A DNA stretch of 64,000 nt, from assembly GCA_004794655.1 (NCBI GenBank), contig SMMW01000555.1, forward strand, positions 9,749,501 through 9,813,500, in the 5' to 3' direction. Every line of letters starts with the position of its first letter. The first letter of the stretch is position 1. Position numbers and translations under genes: made by a program. The notes beneath the pieces are model-generated. The model did not search any database and was not told where the DNA came from. It was given only the letters and a program-made list of their open reading frames with translations. The stretch comes from Marisa cornuarietis (lineage: Eukaryota > Mollusca > Gastropoda > Architaenioglossa > Ampullariidae). Positions 48,364 through 57,500 of the stretch are shown piece after piece.

Positions 48364-51300
48364 ATGACTAGCATTAAGATTTGCTCTGTTAATTGTCAGG
48401 GACTGGGTAACTTACAGAAAAGGAAAGATGTATTTAACTATATTAGACAAAAAAATTATTCAATATATTTCCTACAAGATACACATTTTGACCCTAAGCA
48501 AGAAAGGTATATTAGATCTGAATGGGGGTATACATGCCTTTTTGCATCCAATAATACCTCCTCCAGAGGTGTTGGAATTTTATTTAAAAATAATTTTGAA
48601 TTTAAAGTTAAGAAAGTGTGTAAGGATGAGAAAGGGGATTATATTTTGGCAGTAATAGAATTTATGAGCGAGAACTTCTTACTAGTCAACATTTATGGAC
48701 CCAATAAAGATACCCCAGAATTTTATGTGAAATTAGAACGTTTAATTCAAGATATGCAGATTAGTAAAGTTATAATAGGGGGCGACTGGAATCTAGTTAT
48801 GGACCCTAACATTGATTACCATAATTACAAACATATAAATAATCCGAAAGCCTGTGGAAAAGTAGAAACACTAATAGACAACTTAGAACTAATAGATATA
48901 TGGAGACATCTTAATCCAGAAATAAAGCGATACACCTGGAGAAGAACCAACCCTTTACAACAAAGTAGGCTGGACTTTTTTCTTATTTCAGAATCTTTAC
49001 TTCAATATGTAGCCGAGGCAGATATTGAATTTGGATATAGAACAGACCACTCAATGATTACTCTTACTCTTCAGTTTGGAGATAAAATAGCACATCACAC
49101 TTTATGGAAGTTTAATTCCTCCCTCCTTAAGGATACTCACTATGTGAAGGAAGTACATGAGACTATTGACAGAGTTGTAGAACAATATGCTGCACTCCCT
49201 TATAATAGAAACAGTTTGTCTGAGGTTACAGTACAGGACCTACAATTAACAATACCAGACAAATTGTTTTTAGATGTACTACTTATGGAAATTAGAGGGA
49301 AAAGTATAGCCTATTCAACAATGAAAAAAAAAGCATCCGAGTTAGAAAGGAATTTAGAAAAGGAAATTAAAGAGCTAGAAAACGAACAAAATAAAAATAA
49401 CTCAGTCCTGAAAAGGTTGGAGGAAAAAGAAAGGGAATTAAGATCCCTTAGAGAAAAGAAAATGGAGGGCATCATAGTACGGGCAAAGGCAAGATGGTTG
49501 GCAGAGGGAGAAAAAATTAGTAAATACTTTTGTAACCTCGAGAAAAGAAACTATGTCAATAAAAGAATTATGAAACTCACTAAATATGATGGAAGTTGTA
49601 CCACAGATGCAGAGGAAATAAGGAATGAGACTAAATTATTTTTTGAAAGGCTATATCAAAAGGGAGAAGTAGACCAGTGTGAAATAGAGGATCTAGTTAA
49701 CGGTATTCCTAGACTGCCCATCATGGTGGCAGAAGCTCTTGAAGGTGAAATAACCATAGAAGAAGCAGGAGATGTCCTCAAGAATATGAAAAATGGGAAA
49801 AGTCCAGGAACCGATGGGTTTACAGCAGAATTTGTTAAGTTTTTCTGGAAGAAATTAGGGTCATTTATCATAAGGTCACTCAACGAGGCCTTCAGAGATG
49901 GAGAACTTTCACATCCTCAGAAGGAAGGCCTCATTACTTGTTTACCTAAGGGAGACAAGGCTAGAGAATTTATTAAAAACTGGAGGCCGATATCGCTCTT
50001 AAACGTTGTCTATAAAATAGGTTCAAAATGTATAGCCACACGTATTACAAAAGTATTACCATTACTGGTCGCGGATGACCAAACAGGATTTATGGCTAAT
50101 AGATACATTGGGGACAATATTAGATTTATATATGACCTGATAGTATACCTCGACCACAAAAATTTACCAGGTTTACTGCTTAGTTTGGATTTTGAGAAAG
50201 CGTTCGATACCATAGACTGGTCCTTTATGCACAAAGTATTAAAGACATTTGGATTTGGGACTGATATCTGTAACTGGATAAAAACATTCTACCAAAACAT
50301 CAAGTCAGCTGTTATGGTTAATGGAAGAATATCAGATTGGTTCGAAATAAAACGTGGATGTAGGCAGGGTGACCCAATATCGCCGTACCTATTCATACTT
50401 TGTGCTGAAGTCTTAGCAGTAATGATAAGGAAGAATGTTAGTATAAAAGGTATTAGAATAAATCAAAAGGAACACAAAATATTACAGTTTGCTGATGACA
50501 CACAAATCTTTATGGAGGGTGACGAATCATCTTTTAACAACACTTTGGTTACATTGGATAAATACAGTAGAATGTCAGGACTGCAAATAAACTTTGAAAA
50601 AACAGAAGCTATCTGGTTAGGTAATAGGAAAAATTCCCCCATAAAATATGCCCCATACCTGAAGTTTAAATGGAACCCAGCAGAATTTAAAGTATTAGGG
50701 ATATGGCTAAGCACTAAGTTAGAAACATGTTACACTCTTAACTTTAAGGAAAAATATGTTGAAACAAGAAATTTAATGAAATCCTGGCTTAAAAGAGCTA
50801 TTACACCAATGGGAAGAGTGGCTGTGCTAAAATCATTAATACTATCTAAATTAATTTATTTATGGATACTGCTGCCCAACCCCCCTATCCAAGATATACA
50901 AGAACTGCAAAAGCAATGCTTTAACTTTGTGTGGGATGGAAAACCTGATCGAATAAACAGAACAGTTGTAGTGAAAACTGTTCGTAATGGTGGCTTAAGT
51001 ATACCTCACATTTACCAGTATATAAAAGCGCTAAAGTTAATATGGATTAAAAAGCTAAATGTCACTAAACACCAATGGAAAGATGTTGTGATAGAAATAT
51101 ATCCAAAACTCATAAATCTAGATAAATATGGCCCAAATATGTACCATGACACACAACATAAAAATAACTTCTGGAAAGATGTATTAAATGCCTATAAGGA
51201 ATTCTATTATTGTGTTAAGCCAGAAACAGCAGAGGAGGTGATGGCAGAACCAATACACTTTAACAGTAGATTTCAGCTTGACAAAAAGATTATTTTCTTC

Positions 51301-52152
51301 AAAAACTGGGATAGTAGGGGTTTATATAGCATTCAACATTTTTATAATGAATCTGGAGTACTTTTGTCCTTGGGTGAAATTAATGCCAAGTATGGAACCA
51401 CAATAGACATAGTTACATACATGGGATGTGCTAAAATAATTAAAAAATTTATTCAGTCAATGGGCATTACAATAAGGAACAACACTGCCCTAGAAACACC
51501 AAAAACTATTAAACTAATCAATTCCATAAAGAAAGGTGCCAAATATTATTACGAAATATTGACAGAAAGCACAATCAGGCCCAAATGTTGTGATAAGTGG
51601 GAACACAAAATGGGTGTCCATTTACCCTGGAAAATAATCTTTTCAAAGGTTCAAGGAATAAAAGATATCAAACTGAGATGGTTTCAATGCAGAATTACCC
51701 ATAGAATTCTAGGTACAAACTCCCTGGCAGAATATATGGGGCTAGAAGTTAGTAATAAATGCACTTTCTGTGTCAATGAAAGGGAGACAATTGAACATGT
51801 ATTCTGGCGCTGTAAGGTAACCCAACTATTTTGGACAAGTCTAGAAAAGGCAATAAGGGAAAAATGCTCTAATAATAATAAATTAACACTTAACGAATCT
51901 GTAATACTATTCGGATATGAAGCAGAATGTCCATTGGATAAGACGTTAGAAAATATACTAATAGAAGCAAAGTTCTTTATCTATAAATGTAAACTAGAGA
52001 AGAAACAGCCAGACTTAAGAGTTTTTATTCTGCAACTAAATGGAAAATACAAGATTGAGAAATTCAATGCACTTGTTAACATGAAATTACAGGAATTTAT
52101 AATGCACTGGTCTGATTATATGAATCTTATAAGTTTAGCTGGAACTATATAA
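48364..52152 (+). CDS. ORF2: LINE ORF2: AP endonuclease-reverse transcriptase
   Basis: 1262 residues in one open frame. The N-terminal endonuclease (about 1-240) has SVNCQGLG, FLQDTHFDP, GGDWNLV, SRLDFFLI and RTDHSMITL, the usual metal and DNA contacts; the glutamate of the QETH motif is Asp here. A charged coiled coil (about 310-370) follows. The RT domain has NWRPISLLNVVYKIGSKCIA, LSLDFEKAFDTIDW (D609), GCRQGDPISPYLFILC and QFADDTQIF (FADD at 709-712), so all catalytic Asp are present. A late Cys-His motif (CTFC...H...C from C1133) matches the L1-type C-terminal zinc-binding segment. It nicks target DNA and copies the element RNA. Intact catalytic residues suggest it could be active. Confidence 0.92.
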   Translation: MTSIKICSVNCQGLGNLQKRKDVFNYIRQKNYSIYFLQDTHFDPKQERYIRSEWGYTCLFASNNTSSRGVGILFKNNFEFKVKKVCKDEKGDYILAVIEFMSENFLLVNIYGPNKDTPEFYVKLERLIQDMQISKVIIGGDWNLVMDPNIDYHNYKHINNPKACGKVETLIDNLELIDIWRHLNPEIKRYTWRRTNPLQQSRLDFFLISESLLQYVAEADIEFGYRTDHSMITLTLQFGDKIAHHTLWKFNSSLLKDTHYVKEVHETIDRVVEQYAALPYNRNSLSEVTVQDLQLTIPDKLFLDVLLMEIRGKSIAYSTMKKKASELERNLEKEIKELENEQNKNNSVLKRLEEKERELRSLREKKMEGIIVRAKARWLAEGEKISKYFCNLEKRNYVNKRIMKLTKYDGSCTTDAEEIRNETKLFFERLYQKGEVDQCEIEDLVNGIPRLPIMVAEALEGEITIEEAGDVLKNMKNGKSPGTDGFTAEFVKFFWKKLGSFIIRSLNEAFRDGELSHPQKEGLITCLPKGDKAREFIKNWRPISLLNVVYKIGSKCIATRITKVLPLLVADDQTGFMANRYIGDNIRFIYDLIVYLDHKNLPGLLLSLDFEKAFDTIDWSFMHKVLKTFGFGTDICNWIKTFYQNIKSAVMVNGRISDWFEIKRGCRQGDPISPYLFILCAEVLAVMIRKNVSIKGIRINQKEHKILQFADDTQIFMEGDESSFNNTLVTLDKYSRMSGLQINFEKTEAIWLGNRKNSPIKYAPYLKFKWNPAEFKVLGIWLSTKLETCYTLNFKEKYVETRNLMKSWLKRAITPMGRVAVLKSLILSKLIYLWILLPNPPIQDIQELQKQCFNFVWDGKPDRINRTVVVKTVRNGGLSIPHIYQYIKALKLIWIKKLNVTKHQWKDVVIEIYPKLINLDKYGPNMYHDTQHKNNFWKDVLNAYKEFYYCVKPETAEEVMAEPIHFNSRFQLDKKIIFFKNWDSRGLYSIQHFYNESGVLLSLGEINAKYGTTIDIVTYMGCAKIIKKFIQSMGITIRNNTALETPKTIKLINSIKKGAKYYYEILTESTIRPKCCDKWEHKMGVHLPWKIIFSKVQGIKDIKLRWFQCRITHRILGTNSLAEYMGLEVSNKCTFCVNERETIEHVFWRCKVTQLFWTSLEKAIREKCSNNNKLTLNESVILFGYEAECPLDKTLENILIEAKFFIYKCKLEKKQPDLRVFILQLNGKYKIEKFNALVNMKLQEFIMHWSDYMNLISLAGTI

Positions 52153-52774
52153 AATCACATATTCTAGAAAACACATAAAGAAGGAAGGCATCTCTCCATG
52201 TATGCAGATTATTTTTATGTTAACATATCAAAATGGTGGAAAGGATAATGAAGAATAAGTGGTTAAAACTGTTATATGTATGAAAATAAACTGACCACTT
52301 CCTGTGGATCAGGAACAATTGTACATTGTGTGCTTGTGGATCACAACTATATTACCAATGTAAGTAGGTACACCGTTTTGTAATAGTACACGAGGGCATT
52401 GTCTTTCTTCCCTCCTCTAGTTTTTTTTTTTTTTCCTCACATATTTAGAGGTTTTAATAGGTGTATGTTATATATATATGCCAATTTGATTTCATTTCCT
52501 CCAGTGTAAATGTGTAACTTATTGATCCTATAATTGTCATGCAAACCAGGAACAGTTGTGTGTTTGTGCAGCGTTTTTAGGTACAGCTTTGTGTAATGCT
52601 ACATGTGGACACTTTCTTCTTGTCTCTCTCTCTTCTCTCTCTTTTTTCTCTAATTTTAAACATGGATATCAAACACTCTATATTCATACTTGTGTTCTGT
52701 GAAGTGTAATATGGAAAAAAAATGATGTATTCATGAAAAATGAAGATTAAACTGTGTAAAAAAAAAAAAAAAAA
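52153..52774 (+). other. 3' UTR and poly(A) tail of the LINE
   Basis: About 600 bases with T/C-rich stretches (52617-52652) lead to a run of about 17 A at 52758-52774. The poly(A) rather than a microsatellite tail separates this family from the ATT-tailed LINE in this window. Confidence 0.75.
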
Positions 52775-52786
52775 ATTTCAGTTAAG
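52775..52786 (+). repeat. Right target duplication of the full-length LINE
   Basis: ATTTCAGTTAAG, identical to 45831-45842. Confidence 0.9.
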
Positions 52787-52908
52787 AAAACAGAGTTAAG
52801 CCTAAACATATAAATATATTTGATAACTGGTTCATTTTGGAGGGGGGAAGGGGGGGGCGCAGTATTTGTCTTTCGCCTAGGGCGCAACACAGCCTTGCGC
52901 CGGCCCTG

Positions 52909-52916
52909 GATGTCAG
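52909..52916 (+). repeat. Right 8-bp target duplication of the hAT-like element
   Basis: GATGTCAG, identical to 42966-42973. Confidence 0.9.
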
Positions 52917-53274
52917 AGGCTATTAAATTTAATATCCTTTTATAAGTCATTCCTTAGTACCAATGCAATCCCCAACGAATCTAAATATTATACTTCACAG
53001 GCCATAAAATAATTTCTTTTAAGATATTTTCTTTTCCAGGAAAAGTAACCAAAGTAAAATATATATAGCCGTCAAAATTCAAAATGATTTATTTTTCTAA
53101 TAAGACATTTATTTCTTCTTTTATAAACGTGTTAAAGACACTTTTTGGAAAACAAAAGGTCAGTGATAGGAAAATTTACAAAGCATATACCAAGGACCAC
53201 AAGATTATCACAACTGAAAGAGGAATCAGGCAAGAGATATCTCAAGCGAATATTGTCTATCACTGACAGGTCAA

Positions 53275-53475
53275 CATGCTTTCATCTGTCTGCCAATATT
53301 TCAGCCACAAAAACTTTGGCGGTCCATGGAGTAGCGTTTATTGAAACAAGAACTCTTACATTTACACACTTTCAATATTCAAAGACAATAAAACCACCAA
53401 GTCAGCAGAAATCATTTGGCATAATGGCACATCAATTGGCTCCTTTAATCTCTACACAGTTTGAAGATGCCTTCA
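53275..53475 (-). promoter_or_regulatory. Homologue of the gene 1 3' UTR, displaced behind gene 3
   Basis: On the reverse strand this block aligns with the sequence right after the gene 1 stop (23160-23340). It shares GCATCTTCA, TGCCATTATGCCAAA, TAATATTGAAAG-like and TTTCAATAAACG stretches, including AATAAA at 53342-53337 and GTGGCTGAAATATTG beyond it. In gene 1 the block abuts the stop codon; here it lies about 1.06 kb past the gene 3 stop. It may be the far end of a long gene 3 3' UTR, or a relic separated by an insertion. Confidence 0.65.
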
Positions 53476-54534
53476 AAGTAAGAGTGACCCCAGATGGACT
53501 AATTTATATTAAAATATAAATCACATGCATAAGACACAGAAATTTTTAATATCATCGAACATTTGCATCATAAATTTCATTACTTGTTAGTATCACAGTT
53601 GTTATTAAAAACATTAACAAAAGGTACAAAGTGTAAGAAGACAGAGAAGCTGATACGAAAGAAAGAGAAGACAAAGAGTACACCGATACAGGAATGAAGA
53701 GAGCAGAATAGATGATGAAGATGCTGAGGAATGTATAAAAGTGATATTGGAGGACACAAAGGGATTGCCGAAGAAAGGAGAGATTGATAAAAGGATCAAA
53801 TTTGACGATGACGATGTAGGCAATTATGATGACAATGATGGAGTATAAAATAATAATAAACCTCTAAGCAGTATGTAGTATAAAAGGATAATAAACCACT
53901 GTGCGGTTTGTAGGTAGCAATCTGTCTAATGAGTAACAGAACCGTTTGCAATTAGCATACACTACAGACGATATTAACACAGATGTTACTAAAAAAAAAT
54001 CACTTAAAATTTGAAAATCATGAAGAATATAACTACAGCTCTACAATACAATGTTAAAGAACGCAAAGCGAACTTAATGAATTGATAAGTAAATATTTCA
54101 AACAAGAAAATATATATTTACATCGAGAAAAATTAGCTCATCAAAACACGCCTAAGAAGTCAGGTAACAGCACAGCGTGATCTATTATTTCTCTTATATG
54201 CTATATTATTCTTCTGAACTTATGTGCTTGACATATTGAGAGCAGTATCAGCTATCGTAATAGCACCGTAATAGCCTCCAAGGCGAAATGTGCTGTGATT
54301 TTGCAAAGAATTAAAGCGCAGTTTGTTTGGTTTAATAACAATTAACTGATCAGAATTCACTAGACATTTCATAACTAACTAATGTAGCATCAATATTAGG
54401 TAAAATTGTCAAATCAGTTTTATATATCAATGAACAAACAGGTTTATCTCCTGTGTCCAGCAATGTTTGAAGACCTGTTTCTCAAAGACAAAGAAAGGTA
54501 TTGCACCCAAGAGGTCCCTACAGCATAACAAGGG
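53476..54534. other. 1.06-kb segment between gene 3 stop and its 3' UTR homologue
   Basis: An AT-rich block without homologue at the same place in gene 1. A + strand frame at about 53657-53847 translates to a charged peptide with EECIKVILEDTKGLPKKGEI and a run of Asp, ending DDNDGV. It resembles a decayed coding piece but no family is recognised. No inverted ends or target duplication were found. Confidence 0.4.
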
Positions 54535-57500
54535 TCATAGGCCAATGTCTTCGAGGGTGGAGGCAGCTGACTGAATGGTGTAGGTGGCGATGTAAACTTG
54601 CTGCTTGAGCTGATCCCACTTTTCAAAGCCTTGTTTTATCTGAACTATTGTATCCACAATGCCTGGAAAGCTGTTGTCTACATAGGCATCAAACTGGCTG
54701 GGAGCAAACATCACGTGTCTGGAACACGTGGCAAAGGTTTGTCAAAGTAGGCAGCAAATTGTGATATTATACGAAAGTCTCCCTGTAGAAATTCCGAAGT
54801 TATAATTTCTTCTCACAATAAGCATATCAGAACAGTTTGTACCCAGTAAAAAGATGAAACTTAACAGAACTGGGAATTCAGTTTGTTAAAGAAACTTGCA
54901 ATGAAAATAGAAAGATGGCAAACTTATGTTTTGCTAATAAAGAAAGTGGTGAACGCGAAAGAGGACGGTTTATTAAATAACTGTGAAAAATAAACAAACT
55001 CACTTACTAATTAGTCCAGAGGTTTACTTACTTTTGTGCAGGTTGGCCAGGCAAACCCTCTGGGTCCAAGAAAGCTCTCTCCAGCTGCATGAGTCTGTCA
55101 TTAACCATGCGTAGCATCAGTGAGCTGAAATAAAAGTATAATATGCAATAAGTATAAAAAACAATTAGAAGTATAAATGTGTAATTGTATGATGACATTA
55201 ATCTGTGACATAAGATGACTGCTGTCGCGGACAAACACCCGTAAGAATGACTGATAAAATCAGTCATAACCAGGATATGACTTTAAAAAATAATTCTGTC
55301 AGTTTTTTTTTAGTTTCCGTAAAGACTTAATAATCCCAAAAAACGATTTTATTGTGTTGTAAGGAAAACGTTTTCGTCATAAATGAATTTACAAATATGA
55401 AATATTGCTTTGTTACATTTCCAATGATTGCCTGGCTTTATGATAGGAAAATTTCCACCGAGAGATTTCACGCCATGAGGGGAGAGAGTTTAGGGAGGAA
55501 ACCAAAGTACCCGGAAATCAACTCAAAACCTGTAGGTGTCACATACAGAGAGCTTCCCGAGATGAGATATGAACCCTGAACTTTTTGCTCCATGTGATGG
55601 CAAGGGAGTGTTTTATCCACCACACTACCGGCTTTATTACATTACCATTATAAATACTATGCTTTCTTTAGCTCATCCCAACTGAAAACTGAAATTCATT
55701 ATTTACAAATTTGTTAGCTGTGAACTCAGAAAGTGGAGATAAATATAAACGTGACAGTGTAAGCATTTAACTATCAAAGAACTTATAACAATGCTAAACA
55801 TAACAAATAAAGTCTATAGATATATATATATATACTAGACCTTAATTCAGTGTTATTATTTACTTAATGAGTGATTTACACAAAGACTAAAGCAATAGGT
55901 TTTGTGAAGAAACAATTATTATATGTTAGCTTAACTTCGGTTTATATTTTAAAAAGTCTTTTATTTACTGAGGTTATTTAGATGTCATCATAACTAATTT
56001 GTGAGAATATTTTCAGTACTGATGATAACAGTTAAAAGAAATTTGAAGTATTCTGTATACCTGCTTAAAAGTGATCCATCATGATCTAGCTTTTCCTGAA
56101 AAGCTTTGGTAGCCTTGGTGAAGTTCTGTACAGCAGAATCCATAGCAGCTGAAAAAAATTAAACAAAACGATTGAAAAACTATCACCGGAAATTCCGTGT
56201 GTGACATTATCCTTTATAAGCTTACTAGTCCGTATTGTTAAAATGATATTGTGAATTTTGTGTTCGTCTTTGTCAAGTAGAGAATATCTAAAGCTGAAAC
56301 ATATTAATCTGACAAACATCTTTGACACTGTAACACTTGATCTTACTAATCTGCAGTCATTCAATGCTCACCTACGTTAACTCCATGTTGTTCCCACGAA
56401 GATTTGTCGATAGAAGAGTAGAAGTTGGATACTGCCGCGGAGTACCTCTCGACTTTGTAGGGTAGCAGTTTTGAATTGGCCATCTTGCTGTTAAAAAAAG
56501 AGATTTCTTGTAAGAATGTTCAGGGTCTCTTTCTCTTACCTTCTTCGATGTGCTTCTGAAAAGTGCAACGTGTACAGGCCACACTGAACATTATAAAACA
56601 TGTATTTGTGTAAGAGGTATCATTATCTAGAAACATGTTATACTCTCTTCAGTGTGTGAGTAATAACTAACAAATTTGTTAGCAGCATTGGCTATTGAAA
56701 TACTCTTGAAATCTTTTTTGTCGCTGAGGTACGCGATTACTAAACAAGGTCCATTTGTATTTTTGTGTGTTGTAAGCTTCATAATTTTATAAGCCGAAGT
56801 CAATAAAATATTAAAACTGACATTGTAAAATTTGTAATAATGGTTCTGAAAACAATGTTTATTCGATGTATTTTATCTTCTTTTTTGTCTCCCCGCCCCT
56901 CTCTCTCTCCCAGCCTCCCCCACCAACCTTAGTCTTCACGAGTAGTTTCAGCTCTTGATGTATACCTATTAAGTTTGAATTAAAGTAAAAAATAAAAATA
57001 CCTGGCAAGAACACCCCAAAACTTCGTGATAGCAGCTGTGGCGAAAAATCCGGGATCCACAAAATTCTCAAAAGCATAAAATGTTTCATAACTCGAGTGG
57101 TAAAGAGGGTAGTACGGTATTGGGATGTGAGCCTGCGAAAAAAAAAGAGAAGTAAGCAGTAGCGATTTTCAATAAGCCATATACATTCTCAAGAACAAGA
57201 ATAAGAATTCCATAAAAATGCGAGTACATATGAATACAGCCTCCTACCTCATCATATGTCATCCACATGTCTATGCAGGAAACACCTGCCCGCTGATAAA
57301 ATGCCCCCTGATCGCTGCCAGACCCCAGAGAATAGTAGAGGCTGGTGCAGGAAAAAACATTTGTACGAGTACTTCAATATAAGTAACAGCATCAGTCAGG
57401 TTCAGAAGAACAACACCAAAGTAGTCGAAACCATCAAAGCGAGGATTAATAATTTCTTACACCGCTCTCTGCCATTATTACAACATACTAATTTTTATTC

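Larger units (their letters stand above)
45843..52774 (+). mobile_element. Full-length L1/Tx1-type LINE with intact ORFs and target duplication
   Basis: A complete retrotransposon of about 6.93 kb: G-rich start (TGGGGGGTGAGCG), 287-base 5' UTR, ORF1 46130-47392, a 971-base spacer, ORF2 48364-52152, a 622-base 3' UTR ending in a poly(A) tail at about 52758-52774, and a 12-base perfect target duplication on both sides. No stop or frameshift is seen in either ORF. The combination of endonuclease-RT-CCHC ORF2, an RRM-type ORF1 and a poly(A) tail places it in the L1/Tx1 group by family knowledge. Intactness plus perfect duplication indicate a recent insertion and possible present activity. Confidence 0.9.
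42974..52908 (+). mobile_element. hAT-like DNA transposon, split by a LINE
   Basis: The element starts CAGGGCCGGTTCTACC and ends GCGCCGGCCCTG, giving short inverted ends (CAGGGCCGG / CCGGCCCTG). It is flanked by a perfect 8-bp duplication, GATGTCAG. The 8-bp duplication and the CAGGGCCGG end are hallmarks of hAT elements. Removing the LINE at 45843-52774 and one copy of its duplication leaves about 3.0 kb. I see no transposase: only short frames (such as 43349-43657 and 45064-45246) with no recognised domain, so it is non-autonomous or badly decayed. The left end holds a perfect palindrome CTAGGCAATTGCCTAG at 43001-43016. The block GCCTAGGGCGCA occurs at both ends in direct orientation. Confidence 0.85.
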
